Numbered from the stretch's first letter, positions 8,078 to 18,898 are shown. The stretch: DNA of 64,000 nt from Kitasatospora cinereorecta (GCF_024172095.1 NZ_JAMZDX010000003.1:884001-948000); one strand, 5' to 3'. Program-made: numbers and translations. Notes: generated by a model not told the origin, from the sequence alone.

Positions 8078-8740
8078 ATGAACATCCCCAGCCTGTCCGG
8101 CGCCAAGGCACGCCTGGAGGACATGCGCGCCGAGGGCCGCTACATCGTCCCGCGGTTCGTCGAGCGCACCTCGCAGGGCATCCGCGAGTACGACCCGTAC
8201 GCCAAGCTGTTCGAGGAGCGCATCATCTTCCTCGGCTCCCAGGTGGACGACGTCTCGGCCAACGACATCATGGCCCAGCTGATCTGCCTGGAGTCGATGG
8301 ACCCGGACCGCGACATCTCGGTCTACATCAACTCCCCGGGCGGCTCGTTCACCGCCCTGACGGCGATCTACGACACCATGCAGTTCGTGAAGCCGGACAT
8401 CCAGACCGTCTGCATGGGCCAGGCCGCCTCGGCCGCCGCGGTCATCCTGGCCGCCGGCGCCCCCGGCAAGCGGATGGCGCTGCCGAACGCCCGGATCCTG
8501 ATCCACCAGCCGTACACCGAGACCGGCCGCGGCCAGGTCTCCGACCTGGAGATCCAGGCCAACGAGATCTTCCGGATGCGCGCGCAGCTGGAGGAGATGC
8601 TCTCCAAGCACTCCAGCAAGTCGATCGAGCAGGTCCGCGACGACATCGAGCGCGACAAGATCCTGACCGCCGAGGAGGCCCTGCAGTACGGCCTCGTCGA
8701 CCAGATCATCTCGACCCGCAAGACCTCGCTGAGCGACTGA
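8078..8740 (+). CDS. clpP2: ATP-dependent Clp protease proteolytic subunit ClpP2
   Basis: A 220-residue S14 peptidase with ATG start behind GGAGG. Triad Ser118 (QAASAAA), His143 (LIHQPY) and Asp193 (ERDK); YINSPGGS is conserved. It is clearly diverged from ClpP1 (CMGQAAS against AMGMAAS), the usual actinobacterial arrangement in which the two subunits form a mixed tetradecamer. Transcribed with clpP1 from the ClgR-controlled region, 47 nt apart. A strong hairpin ends the operon right after the stop. Confidence 0.96.
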   Translation: MNIPSLSGAKARLEDMRAEGRYIVPRFVERTSQGIREYDPYAKLFEERIIFLGSQVDDVSANDIMAQLICLESMDPDRDISVYINSPGGSFTALTAIYDTMQFVKPDIQTVCMGQAASAAAVILAAGAPGKRMALPNARILIHQPYTETGRGQVSDLEIQANEIFRMRAQLEEMLSKHSSKSIEQVRDDIERDKILTAEEALQYGLVDQIISTRKTSLSD

Positions 8741-8754
8741 GCCCGAGGGCTCCA

Positions 8755-8794
8755 GGGGCGGGGCGTACGCCGAGCGTGACGTACGCCCCGCCCC
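8755..8794 (+). terminator. Terminator after clpP2
   Basis: GGGGCGGGGCGTAC (8755-8768) is a perfect inverted copy of GTACGCCCCGCCCC (8781-8794). It follows the clpP2 stop by 14 nt and separates clpP1P2 from clpX. The remaining 240 bp to clpX hold no visible gene. Confidence 0.85.
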
Positions 8795-9034
8795 GATCCG
8801 TTCCGTCCGGCCGCTCGGCCCGGCACAATCGAACGAAGCGGGGACCATGCCCGCGCGACCGCATCTGTTCGGTATCAATTCGCCCAGGGCGTACGGCAGA
8901 GCAGTCGAAGACGGCGGAATCTCGGGCTCGGCAGAGTACCGTCGGATAGCGAGACCGAACGCCGGACGGCGCAGCCGGTCCACAGCACCAGGCCCCGGAC
9001 CCCCGCGGGGCCCCTGGCGAAGGGGAAGCACCTC

Positions 9035-10321
<1,287 letters not shown>

Positions 10322-10335
10322 CGCTCCCCGGACGC

Positions 10336-10375
10336 CGAAGCGGCCCCGCACCCGGAAGGGTGCGGGGCCGCTTCG
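10336..10375. terminator. Bidirectional terminator between clpX and the convergent membrane gene
   Basis: CGAAGCGGCCCCGCACCC (10336-10353) pairs perfectly with GGGTGCGGGGCCGCTTCG (10358-10375) around a GGAA loop; T-rich sequence follows on the plus strand. It serves both clpX and the minus-strand gene ending at 10395. Confidence 0.9.
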
Positions 10376-10394
10376 TTCTGTTCTGCCGGTGCCG

Positions 10395-11210
10395 CTACTT
10401 CGGGACCTCGGAGATCTGGCGCAGCTCGCGGGCGTCGGCCGCGACCTTGTCCAGGTCGACGGTCTTGGCCTTGGCGTCGATCTCCATCAGCATCATCACG
10501 CTGCTGCCGTCGGCCCAGGAGCAGAAGCCGATCTGCTGCTGCTCGGCCTCGGTGACCGCGCAGGACATCCGGCCGCCGAGCGGTCCGGCGTCGACGTCCC
10601 GGCGCTGGGTGATCTTGGCGTCGCCGCTGGAGGAGGCGCCCAGGAAGACCGCGTCGACCTGCTTGGACGGGAAGAGCACGTTGCCGTACGCGCCGGCCAC
10701 GATGACCGCCTGCTCCTGGTCGTCCGAGTGGTAGATCGAGCTGACCACGTCGGTCGGGGTCCAGGCGCTGTCGCCCTTGGAGAAGTCGGTCTGCAGCTCG
10801 GAGGCGAGCTCCTTGGCCATCGACTCGTCCGGGTCACGGGTCAGGCCGTGGAAGGTCTCCGGCAGGACGACCTTGTTCTTGCCGGTGTTGGCGGCGGTGT
10901 TGTAGACGAAGTAGCCCAGCAGGCCGGCGCCGAGCAGCAGCACGCCGGCGACGCAGCCGAGCACCACCCAGAGCGTCTTGCGGGACTTCTTCGGCGGCTC
11001 CATCCCGGGGTAGCCCGGGTAGCCGCCGGCCGGGAACGGCTGCGGGCCGCCCTGCGGCGGCACCGCCCCGAACGGCTCCTGCGGCGCGCCGAAGCCCGGC
11101 TGGGCCGGCGGCTGCGGGGCGCCATACGGCGGGGCGGCCGGCGGCGCGGCCGGCGGGGGAGTGCCGTAGCCGCCGGGCTGCGGGCTCCCGTACGGGTTCT
11201 GGTCGGACAC
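10395..11210 (-). CDS. Single-span membrane protein with Pro/Gly-rich N-terminus, unknown function
   Basis: I choose the GTG at 11210 (VSDQNPYGSPQPGGYG), preceded by GGAAGCGAG, giving 271 residues; a longer in-frame start at 11282 lacks support. Residues 1-70 are a Pro/Gly/Tyr-rich low-complexity cytoplasmic tail, followed by a KKSRK stop-transfer cluster and one transmembrane helix (LWVVLGCVAGVLLLGAGLL). The extracytoplasmic domain of about 170 residues ends in two conserved Cys (RMSCAV and GFCSWADG). The neighbouring minus-strand gene has the same plan and the same paired-Cys signature, so they are paralogues. Function unknown. Confidence 0.8.
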   Translation of the reverse strand: MSDQNPYGSPQPGGYGTPPPAAPPAAPPYGAPQPPAQPGFGAPQEPFGAVPPQGGPQPFPAGGYPGYPGMEPPKKSRKTLWVVLGCVAGVLLLGAGLLGYFVYNTAANTGKNKVVLPETFHGLTRDPDESMAKELASELQTDFSKGDSAWTPTDVVSSIYHSDDQEQAVIVAGAYGNVLFPSKQVDAVFLGASSSGDAKITQRRDVDAGPLGGRMSCAVTEAEQQQIGFCSWADGSSVMMLMEIDAKAKTVDLDKVAADARELRQISEVPK

Positions 11211-11321
11211 GGCGGACTCGCTTCCGATCGTGGGTTCGGTGAGGGGTGGGGACAGGTGGACGGGCGCGGGCCCGGCGGCCACCGGTCACCCGGCGACCGG
11301 GATCTGCTCGGCGGCCGGGAG

Positions 11322-12239
11322 TTACTTGGCGACCACGACGGTGTCGCGGATCTGCCGGGTCCGGTCGGCGGCCTGGCTCGGCGAGAGCGCGGCCGCGCCG
11401 GCGCCGGTGGGCAGCACGTTGACGAAGGTCACCGAACCGAAGGTGGAGTGGTTGGCCCAGGAGCAGACCGGGAAGTCGGCCTTGCCGTTGCTGGCCACGC
11501 CGCAGCGCAGCTTGCCGCCCGGGTCCTTCGGGTCGTTGGCGTCGACGTCCGAGAGCTCCTTCTTCCAGGTGAGCTTCTCGGTGCCGGTGCTCTGGGTGTT
11601 CGAGGCGTTCCCGGCGACGGCGGTGATCAGCGCGCCCGGGTCGGTGATGGTGCCCCAGCCGGCGCCGAGCACCAGGATGTCGGTCGGCGACTTCTGGTAG
11701 AGCGCGCCGGTCGAGCCCTCCAGGGTGGCCATGCCCTCGGTGCCGCTGACCGCGCCGCGGTCGGTGGAGGACTTCTTGGTGTACCCGCCCGGCAGGGTGT
11801 CGGTGACCGCCACCTTGTACTTCCCGGCGGTGTTCGAGCCGCTGCCGCCCTTGGTCAGCGCCCACACGCCGATGCCGCCGCCGACCAGCACCAGGGCGCC
11901 GATCACCACGCCGATCACCAGGCCGTTGCCGCGCTTGGGCTCGGCCGGCGGCTGGTAGCCGTAGCCCGGCTGAGGTGCCTGCGGGGCGCCGTACGGCGGG
12001 GCGGGCTGCTGCGGCTGCTGCGGGAACCCGTACCCGCCGGGCTGCGGGGCGGGCGGCGGAGCGGCGTAGCCGCCGGGCTGCGGGGTGCCGTACTGTGGCG
12101 GCTGGCCGTACGGCGGGGCGGGCTGGCCGTAGGGCGGCTGGGCGCCGGGCGGCTGGGGAGCGCCGTACTGCGGCGGCTGCCCGTAGGGCGGTTGCGGCTG
12201 ACCCTGCGGATACTGCTGACCCTGCCCCTGGCCGTACAT
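11322..12239 (-). CDS. Single-span membrane protein with Gln/Pro/Gly-rich N-terminus, paralogue of its neighbour
   Basis: 305 residues from ATG at 12239 (MYGQGQGQQYPQGQ), with GGGGGAGA upstream. The first 103 residues are repeats of QPPYGQPPQYG-type sequence, then EPKRGNG and a transmembrane helix (LVIGVVIGALVLVGGGIGVW). The outer domain carries KLRCGV and FPVCSWANHSTFGSV, matching the Cys pair of the gene downstream (ends 10395), and ends RQIRDTVVVAK, again like it. The shared C-terminal domain suggests a duplicated exported sensor or ligand-binding fold, but I know no function. Divergent from valS. Confidence 0.82.
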   Translation of the reverse strand: MYGQGQGQQYPQGQPQPPYGQPPQYGAPQPPGAQPPYGQPAPPYGQPPQYGTPQPGGYAAPPPAPQPGGYGFPQQPQQPAPPYGAPQAPQPGYGYQPPAEPKRGNGLVIGVVIGALVLVGGGIGVWALTKGGSGSNTAGKYKVAVTDTLPGGYTKKSSTDRGAVSGTEGMATLEGSTGALYQKSPTDILVLGAGWGTITDPGALITAVAGNASNTQSTGTEKLTWKKELSDVDANDPKDPGGKLRCGVASNGKADFPVCSWANHSTFGSVTFVNVLPTGAGAAALSPSQAADRTRQIRDTVVVAK

Positions 12240-12372
12240 CCGGATCGTCTCCCCCGCCGCTGCTCCAGCGGCCACGTGCGTACGAGTAATTCGGGCACGC
12301 TATCGCACGGCCCACCACACCCGCCCGAGTGGTCGGCGCACAACTGGTTCGTAACGGCGCCCCCCTCTTCCG

Positions 12373-12378
12373 TAAACT
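12373..12378 (+). promoter_or_regulatory. -10 box of valS, predicted leaderless transcript
   Basis: TAAACT at 12373-12378 matches the TANNNT consensus and ends 7 nt before the GTG at 12386, so transcription would begin at the start codon itself. No Shine-Dalgarno sequence is present before the GTG. Confidence 0.55.
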
Positions 12379-12385
12379 GTGCGTC

Positions 12386-15025
12386 GTGACCGACACGACG
12401 AACCAGCGCCCCGAGCCTTCCTACCCCGGGGACGACGCAGCCACCCTCCCGACGACCTACGCTCCGGCCGACGTAGAGGGCGAGCTGTACGAGCGCTGGG
12501 TAGAGCGCGGTTACTTCACCGCCGACGCCAAGAGCGACAAGCCGGCGTACACCATCGTCATCCCGCCGCCGAACGTCACCGGTGCGCTGCACCTGGGCCA
12601 CGCCTTCCAGCACACGCTGATGGACGCCCTGACCCGCCGCAAGCGGATGCAGGGCTTCGAGACGCTGTGGCTGCCCGGTATGGACCACGCCGGCATCGCC
12701 ACCCAGAACAAGGTGGAGCAGCAGCTCGCCGAGTCCGGCCTCTCCCGCCACGACCTGGGCCGCGAGGCCTTCGTCGAGAAGGTCTGGGAGTGGAAGGAGA
12801 ACTACGGCGGCCGGATCCTCGGCCAGATGCGCCGCCTCGGCGACGGTGTCGACTGGTCGCGCGAGCGCTTCACCATGGACGAGGGCCTGTCCCAGGCCGT
12901 CCAGACCATCTTCAAGAAGCTCTTCGACGACGGCCTGATCTACCGCGCCGAGCGCATCATCAACTGGTGCCCGCGCTGCCTCACCGCGCTCTCCGACATC
13001 GAGGTCGAGCACAAGGACCGCGACGGCGAGCTGGTCTCGATCCGCTACGGCGAGGGCGAGGACTCGATCGTCGTCGCCACCACCCGGGCCGAGACGATGC
13101 TCGGTGACACCGCGGTCGCCGTCCACCCGGACGACGAGCGCTACAAGCACCTGGTCGGCCGGACCATCAAGCTGCCGCTGACCGACCGTGAGATCCCGGT
13201 CGTCGCCGACGAGCACGTCGACCCGGAGTTCGGCACCGGCGCCGTCAAGGTGACCCCGGCGCACGACCCGAACGACTTCGCCATCGGCCAGCGCCACGGC
13301 CTGCCCAACCTGACCGTGATGGACGAGCACGGCGTGATCACCGTGCACGGCCCGTTCCTCGGTCTGGACCGGCTGGAGGCGCGCTCGGCCGTGGTCGGCG
13401 CGCTGCGCGAGCAGGGCCGGATCGTCGCCGAGAAGCGTCCGTACGAGCACTCGGTCGGCCACTGCTCGCGCTGCCACACCATCGTCGAGCCGCGGCTGTC
13501 GCTGCAGTGGTGGGTCAAGGTCGAGCCGCTGGCCAAGGCGGCCGGCGACGCCGTCCGCGACGGCCGGGTCGAGATCCACCCGAAGGAGCTGGAGCGCCGC
13601 TACTTCGACTGGGTCGACAACATGTACGACTGGTGCATCTCGCGCCAGCTGTGGTGGGGCCACCGGATCCCGGTCTGGTACGGCCCGAACGGCGAGGTCG
13701 TCTGCGTCGGCCCGAACGAGGAGCCGCCGACCGGCGAGGGCTGGGTGCAGGACCCGGACGTCCTGGACACCTGGTTCTCCAGTGGCCTGTGGCCGTTCTC
13801 CACGCTCGGCTGGCCGGAGCGGACCGCCGACCTGGAGAAGTTCTACCCGACCGACGTCCTGCTGACCGGCCACGACATCATCTTCTTCTGGGTCGCCCGG
13901 ATGATGATGTTCGGCCTGTACGCGATGGACGGTCAGGCGCCGTTCAAGACCGTCGCGCTGACCGGCCTGGTCCGCGACCAGTTCGGCAAGAAGATGTCCA
14001 AGTCGTCCGGCACCGCGGTCGACCCGCTGGACTGGATGAACGAGTACGGCGCCGACGCCGTCCGCCTCACCCTGGCCAGCGGCGCCAACCCGGGCGCCGA
14101 CGTGCCGATCGGCGAGGACTGGGTCAAGGGCTCCCGGAACTTCTGCAACAAGATCTGGAACGCCACCCGCTTCGCCCTGATGAACGGTGCGACGGTCGAG
14201 GGCCCGCTGCCCGGCGCCGCCGAGCTGACCGCCGCCGACCGGTGGATCCTCTCCCGGCTCAACCAGACCGTGGCGCAGGCCGACGCGCTGTACGACGACT
14301 ACGAGTTCGCCAAGCTGGCCGACACCCTCTACCACTTCGCGTGGGACGAGGTGTTCGACTGGTACGTCGAGCTCTCCAAGACCACCCTGGCCAAGGGCGG
14401 CGCGCAGGCCGACGCCTCGCGCCGGGTCCTCGGCGAGGTCCTGGACGTCACGCTGCGCCTGCTGCACCCGGTCGTCCCGTTCGTCACCGAGGCGCTGTGG
14501 ACGGCGCTCACCGGCGCCGAGTCGGTGGTCGTCGCCGCGTGGCCCGCGGACAGCGGCTTCCGCGACGCCGACGCCGAGGCGGAGATCGCCACCCTGCAGC
14601 AGGTGGTCACCGAGGTCCGCCGGTTCCGCTCGGACCAGGGCCTCAAGCCGGGCCAGCGCGTCCCGGCCCGCCTGGAGCTGGCCGGCACCGTGCTCGTCCC
14701 GCACGAGGACGCGATCCGCTCGCTGCTGCGCCTGACCGAGCCGGCCGACGACTTCCAGGCCACCGCCTCGCTGCCGGTCGCCGGTGCCGAGGTCGCCCTC
14801 GACCTGTCCGGCACCATCGACGTGGCCGCCGAGCGCAAGCGCCTGCAGAAGGACCTGGCGGCCGCCGAGAAGGAGAAGGCGCAGTCCGCCGCCAAGCTCG
14901 GCAACGAGGCCTTCCTGGCCAAGGCGCCGGACGAGGTGGTCGCCAAGATCCGGACCCGGCAGGAGGCCGCCGAGGCCGACATCGCCCGGATCACCGCCCA
15001 GCTGGCGGGCCTGCCGCAGGCCTGA
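12386..15025 (+). CDS. valS: Valine--tRNA ligase
   Basis: 879 residues from GTG at 12386 (VTDTTNQRPEPSY). The frame is open 19 codons further upstream, but TAAACT sits just before this GTG, so I take it as the start. Class I signatures are PPNVTGALHLGHA (61-73) and KMSKS (about 536-540, GKKMSKSSGT). The editing CP1 domain lies between; WCISRQLWWGHRIPVW is the usual core block. The last 65 residues are the valyl-specific coiled coil (ERKRLQKDLAAAEKEKAQ), which confirms ValRS over IleRS/LeuRS. It charges tRNA-Val in the cytosol. Confidence 0.97.
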   Translation: MTDTTNQRPEPSYPGDDAATLPTTYAPADVEGELYERWVERGYFTADAKSDKPAYTIVIPPPNVTGALHLGHAFQHTLMDALTRRKRMQGFETLWLPGMDHAGIATQNKVEQQLAESGLSRHDLGREAFVEKVWEWKENYGGRILGQMRRLGDGVDWSRERFTMDEGLSQAVQTIFKKLFDDGLIYRAERIINWCPRCLTALSDIEVEHKDRDGELVSIRYGEGEDSIVVATTRAETMLGDTAVAVHPDDERYKHLVGRTIKLPLTDREIPVVADEHVDPEFGTGAVKVTPAHDPNDFAIGQRHGLPNLTVMDEHGVITVHGPFLGLDRLEARSAVVGALREQGRIVAEKRPYEHSVGHCSRCHTIVEPRLSLQWWVKVEPLAKAAGDAVRDGRVEIHPKELERRYFDWVDNMYDWCISRQLWWGHRIPVWYGPNGEVVCVGPNEEPPTGEGWVQDPDVLDTWFSSGLWPFSTLGWPERTADLEKFYPTDVLLTGHDIIFFWVARMMMFGLYAMDGQAPFKTVALTGLVRDQFGKKMSKSSGTAVDPLDWMNEYGADAVRLTLASGANPGADVPIGEDWVKGSRNFCNKIWNATRFALMNGATVEGPLPGAAELTAADRWILSRLNQTVAQADALYDDYEFAKLADTLYHFAWDEVFDWYVELSKTTLAKGGAQADASRRVLGEVLDVTLRLLHPVVPFVTEALWTALTGAESVVVAAWPADSGFRDADAEAEIATLQQVVTEVRRFRSDQGLKPGQRVPARLELAGTVLVPHEDAIRSLLRLTEPADDFQATASLPVAGAEVALDLSGTIDVAAERKRLQKDLAAAEKEKAQSAAKLGNEAFLAKAPDEVVAKIRTRQEAAEADIARITAQLAGLPQA

Positions 15026-15047
15026 CGCCGCACCGGCGAACCGCCGC

Positions 15048-15090
15048 CGAGGGCCGCCGCCCCCACCCAGGGCGGCGGCCCTCGCGTTTT
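15048..15090 (+). terminator. Terminator after valS
   Basis: CGAGGGCCGCCGCCC (15048-15062) pairs perfectly with GGGCGGCGGCCCTCG (15070-15084), followed by CGTTTT. It starts 23 nt after the valS stop. Confidence 0.88.
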
Positions 15091-15298
15091 CCCGACGGAC
15101 CGTCGATTTCCCGCTCCGGCAGGCCGTGCGGCCGTTTCGCCACAGGAATTCACCGGCCATTTTGTCCCCCACTCGGCGGTATTCCGGTTGGCATTGTCCG
15201 GGACGTTTATGCGCGCGTTCGGTGACTTCGGAGTTCGGATGTGTACGGTGGGCAGACGTTCCCCATTCGGGCGGTGTCACTGACGGGAGGGTGCGCGG

Positions 15299-15823
15299 AT
15301 GATGGCGACCGAGGAGTTGGACGACGAACTGCCGACGGAAGAGGTCGACGCGGCCAAGTCCCGGGCGGCGACCCTGCTGCTCGCATTCCGGCACGGAAAC
15401 CAGCTCGCCTTCGACCACGAGCTGGACCGACTGCTCGCCGAACACGCCGAACGCGAGGTGACCACCCTGCTGGTGTGGATCGCCGCCGAGTCGGTCCGCA
15501 AGGCCTACGCGCCCGAGATCGGCGACCGGGTGCTGCGCGCCCTGGCCCGCAGGGCGCCCACCGACACCGGCGCGGTCGCAGTCGACGAGGAGATGGCCGG
15601 CGCCGCCCGGCTGGTCGAGGCGGTGGGCGACGGCGACGTCGCCGCCGTCCGAGCCCTGGTGGCCGGCACCGCGGACACCACGTACCTGCTCGGCGGGCTG
15701 CTGCAGGCGGTGGCGATGATGCTGCCGCTGCTGCCGGAGGGCGAGGCCGAGGAGATCGCCGCCGAGCTGCGCCGTCGTCACCACGGCCGGCGCAACCAGG
15801 TGCCGGAGGCCCGCCAGCCCTGA
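15299..15823 (+). CDS. Small conserved acidic/helical protein, unknown function
   Basis: 174 residues (MMATEELDDELPTEE). The start could be either of two adjacent ATGs (15299 or 15302); GGGAGGG lies upstream. It is highly charged and apparently all-helical, with no Cys, no signal and no transmembrane segment (AAKSRAATLLLAFRHGNQLA, HELDRLLAEHAEREVTTLL). The C-terminus is Arg/His-rich (ELRRRHHGRRNQVP). I do not recognise a family. It sits alone between the valS terminator and the acylase, 124 nt before the latter. Confidence 0.65.
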   Translation: MMATEELDDELPTEEVDAAKSRAATLLLAFRHGNQLAFDHELDRLLAEHAEREVTTLLVWIAAESVRKAYAPEIGDRVLRALARRAPTDTGAVAVDEEMAGAARLVEAVGDGDVAAVRALVAGTADTTYLLGGLLQAVAMMLPLLPEGEAEEIAAELRRRHHGRRNQVPEARQP

Positions 15824-15947
15824 CGTGCGATCAGGTCCCGTTCCGGCGGGTGCCGTTCCTTGGCCCGGAAATGGCATGCACGCTACTAGGCAATCTGTCA
15901 GCAACCGTCCTACCGTCGACTCCCGTAGCTTCGACGGAGGAGCTGGT

Positions 15948-18743
15948 ATGCCCCCACGCCGCCACCTGCTCAAGCTTCCGGTCGCCGCCCTGGTGACCGC
16001 CCTCCTCGCCGCCGGACCGGTCGCCGCCCCCACCCCCGCGGCGGCCGCCACCGGCCAGGACTACTGCGCCGGCCGCTGCCTCGACGTCCTGCCGCCCGGC
16101 GAGAACGGCAACGCCACCCTGATGGACATCCTGGGCAACCGGGCCTTCGGCACCCGGCCCGCCCACACCGCCGACCAACTCGGGCCGTACGAGGGCCTCG
16201 CCGCCGCGTACCCCGGGCTGACCGACAGCCAGTTGCGCTCCTTCTTCAACGACGCCTCGTTCGGCGTCCCGGCCGACCAGGTGGCCTCCACCAGCAAGCC
16301 GCGCACCGACGTCACCATCGTCCGCGACAAGGCCACCGGCGTCCCCCACATCGCCGGCACCACCCGCTACGGCACCGAGTTCGGCGCCGGCTACGCCGCC
16401 GCGCAGGACCGGCTCTGGGTGATGGACCTGTTCCGGCACGTCGGCCGCGGCCAACTCTCCGGCTTCGCCGGCGGCGCCGCCGCCAACCGGCAACTGGAGC
16501 AGAGCTTCTGGCAGGCCGCGCCCTACACCGAGCAGGAACTCCAGACCCAGATCGACGCCATCGCGAGCCAGGGCGACCGGGCCCGGCAGGCGCTCGCCGA
16601 CGCAAACGCCTACCTGGACGGCATCAACCAGTACATCCGCGAGGCCTACAACAGCCGGACCTTCCCCGGCGAGTACGACCTCACCGGGCACATCGACCCG
16701 ATCACCAACGCCGGCGGGATCGACCCCTTCAAGCTGACCGACCTGGTCGCCCTCGCCTCGGTGGTCGGCGCCCTGTTCGGCGCCGGCGGCGGCGGCGAAC
16801 TCGCCTCCGCCCAGGTGAAGCAGGCCGCCGAGGCCCGCTACGGCACCGAGGCGGGCGACGCCGTCTGGCAGTCGCTCCGGGAGGCCGACGACCCGGAGGC
16901 CGTCCAGACCCTGCACGACGGCCAGAGCTTCCCGTACGCCGAACCGCCCGCCCAGCCGGTCGGCACCGCCATGCCGGACCCCGGCTCGGTGGTCCCCGAA
17001 CGGATGATCTACGACGCCACCGGCACCGGCTCCCAGACCGCCGCCACCGCCGCCGCGGGCGCCCCCGGCGTGCTGCCCGGCAACCTGCTGACCGCCAAGC
17101 ACGGCATGTCCAACGCCCTGCTGGTCTCCGGCCGCTACACCGACGACGGCCACCCGGTCGCCGTCTTCGGCCCGCAGACCGGCTACTTCGCCCCGCAACT
17201 CCTGCTGCTCGAGGAGATCCAGGGCCCCGGCATCAGCGCCCGCGGCGCCGCGTTCGCCGGGCTCAGCTTCTACGTCCAGCTCGGCCGCGGCCAGGACTAC
17301 GCCTGGAGCGCCACCTCCGCCGGCCAGGACATCACCGACACCTACGCCGTCCCGCTCTGCACCACCGACGGCTCACCGGTGACCCTCGCCAGCAACTCCT
17401 ACCTCTGGCACGGCCAGTGCCTCCCGCTGGACCGCCTGGAACGCAAGAACTCCTGGGCCCCCACCACCGCCGACTCCACCGCCGCCGGCTCCTACACCCT
17501 GGTGATGTACCGCTCCGACTACGGCCTGGTCACCGCGCGCGGCACCGTCGGCGGCAAACCCGTCGCCTTCACCTCGCTGCGCTCCAGCTACCGGCACGAG
17601 GCCGACTCCATCATCGGCTTCCAGATGCTCAACGACCCCGGCGCCGTCCACGACCCGGCGAGCTTCCAGCAGGCCGGCCAGAACATCAACTACACCTTCA
17701 ACTGGTTCTACGCCGACTCCGCCCACATCGCCTACTACAACTCCGGCAGCAACCCCGTCCGCGCCGCCGGGGTCGACCCCGGACTGCCGATCAGCGCCGA
17801 ACCCGCCTACGAGTGGCGCGACTTCGACCCTGCCACCAACACCGCCCGGTACACCCCGCCGGCCGAGCACCCGCAGTCCGTCGACCAGGACTACTACATC
17901 TCCTGGAACAACAAGCAGGCCGACGACTACGCCGCCGCCGGCTTCGGCAACGGCTCCGTCCACCGCGGCAACCTGCTCGACGACCGGGTGAAGGCCCTGG
18001 TCCGCAGCGGCACCAAGGTCAGCCGGGTCTCGCTCACCCAGGCCATGGAGAGCGCCGCCCTCACCGACCTGCGCGGCGAGGACGTCCTCCCCGACCTGCT
18101 CCGGGTCATCACCGGCGCACCCGTCACCGACCCGGCGCTCGCCGCCGCCGTCCAGAAGCTCCAGACCTGGCGCGGCGACGGCACCCAGCGCCGGGAGACC
18201 AGCGCCGGCAGCCACCGCTACGCCGACGCCGACGCGATCCGCACCATGGACGCCTGGTGGCCGCTGCTCGCCGACGGCGTCTTCCGCCCCGGCCTCGGCG
18301 ACCCGCTCTTCGGCGCGCTGACCGGCGCCCTGCAGATCAACGAATCCCCGTCCGGCGGGCAGACCGGCGCCACCAGCGGCACCTCCAGCGCCAACGAGTC
18401 CATCCCGCACAAGGGCTCCGCCTTCCAGTACGGCTGGTGGAGCTATCTCGACAAGGACCTGCGGGGCGTCCTCGGCGACCCCGTCGCCGGACCGCTCGCC
18501 CGCCCCTACTGCGGAGGCGGCGACCTCTCCGCCTGCCGCACCGTCCTGCTCGACACCCTCCGCCAGGCGCTCGCCCGAACGCCCGCCCAGGTCTACCCCG
18601 GCGACGGCGACTGCGCCGCCGGCGACCAGTGGTGCGCCGACACCATCATCCAGCGCCCCCTCGGCGGCGTCACCGACCCCAAGTCCACCTGGCAGAACCG
18701 CCCTACCTACCAGCAGGTCGTCCAGTTCCCCACCCACCGCTAG
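15948..18743 (+). CDS. Secreted penicillin acylase family protein (Ntn hydrolase)
   Basis: 931 residues from ATG at 15948 with GGAGGAGCT just upstream; the frame extends further back but without a ribosome-binding site. The N-terminal signal MPPRRHLLKLPVAALVTALL has an RR-x-LLK element, so it may be a Tat substrate. GVPHIAGTTRYGTEFGAGYA followed by AQDRLWVMDLFRHVGRGQ is the classic alpha-chain pattern of this family. KHGMSNALLVSG contains the expected nucleophile Ser388, which would be freed by autocatalytic chain cleavage; NNKQADDYAAAG fits the beta chain. Relatives hydrolyse acyl amides (penicillins, echinocandins, acyl-homoserine lactones); substrate unknown. It is long for the family, with several Cys near the C-terminus suggesting disulfides. 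Confidence 0.9.
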   Translation: MPPRRHLLKLPVAALVTALLAAGPVAAPTPAAAATGQDYCAGRCLDVLPPGENGNATLMDILGNRAFGTRPAHTADQLGPYEGLAAAYPGLTDSQLRSFFNDASFGVPADQVASTSKPRTDVTIVRDKATGVPHIAGTTRYGTEFGAGYAAAQDRLWVMDLFRHVGRGQLSGFAGGAAANRQLEQSFWQAAPYTEQELQTQIDAIASQGDRARQALADANAYLDGINQYIREAYNSRTFPGEYDLTGHIDPITNAGGIDPFKLTDLVALASVVGALFGAGGGGELASAQVKQAAEARYGTEAGDAVWQSLREADDPEAVQTLHDGQSFPYAEPPAQPVGTAMPDPGSVVPERMIYDATGTGSQTAATAAAGAPGVLPGNLLTAKHGMSNALLVSGRYTDDGHPVAVFGPQTGYFAPQLLLLEEIQGPGISARGAAFAGLSFYVQLGRGQDYAWSATSAGQDITDTYAVPLCTTDGSPVTLASNSYLWHGQCLPLDRLERKNSWAPTTADSTAAGSYTLVMYRSDYGLVTARGTVGGKPVAFTSLRSSYRHEADSIIGFQMLNDPGAVHDPASFQQAGQNINYTFNWFYADSAHIAYYNSGSNPVRAAGVDPGLPISAEPAYEWRDFDPATNTARYTPPAEHPQSVDQDYYISWNNKQADDYAAAGFGNGSVHRGNLLDDRVKALVRSGTKVSRVSLTQAMESAALTDLRGEDVLPDLLRVITGAPVTDPALAAAVQKLQTWRGDGTQRRETSAGSHRYADADAIRTMDAWWPLLADGVFRPGLGDPLFGALTGALQINESPSGGQTGATSGTSSANESIPHKGSAFQYGWWSYLDKDLRGVLGDPVAGPLARPYCGGGDLSACRTVLLDTLRQALARTPAQVYPGDGDCAAGDQWCADTIIQRPLGGVTDPKSTWQNRPTYQQVVQFPTHR

Positions 18744-18753
18744 GGGCACCACC

Positions 18754-18857
18754 AGGGGCGCGTGGGGGCACCTCCCGGCCGAAGGCTGGGGGAGAACTGC
18801 GCGGCCAGCCACACTCGACCTGAGTGCATGGCCGGTCGCGCAGTTCCTCGCGCCCCT
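18754..18857. repeat. Interspersed palindromic repeat, copy 1 (33-nt module in left arm)
   Basis: The arms AGGGGCGCG and GAACTGCGCGGCCAGCCA are mirrored on the right by GGCCGGTCGCGCAGTTC and CGCGCCCCT. The left arm is interrupted by a 33-nt module at 18762-18794 beginning GTGGGGGCACCTCCC and ending GGGGGAG. The exact inverse of that module occurs in copy 3. Located between the acylase and folC, where it may act as a terminator. Confidence 0.85.
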
Positions 18858-18898
18858 GGGTTCACGCGCCCCTGTCCGGAGTGCCCCCGGGGAGTCCT

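Noticed and set aside
11915..16051. 1378-codon open frame on the minus strand across valS and flanks
   Set aside because: It is antisense to valS with a composition typical of the reverse-strand shadow of GC-biased codons; no domain is seen and it crosses several real genes.
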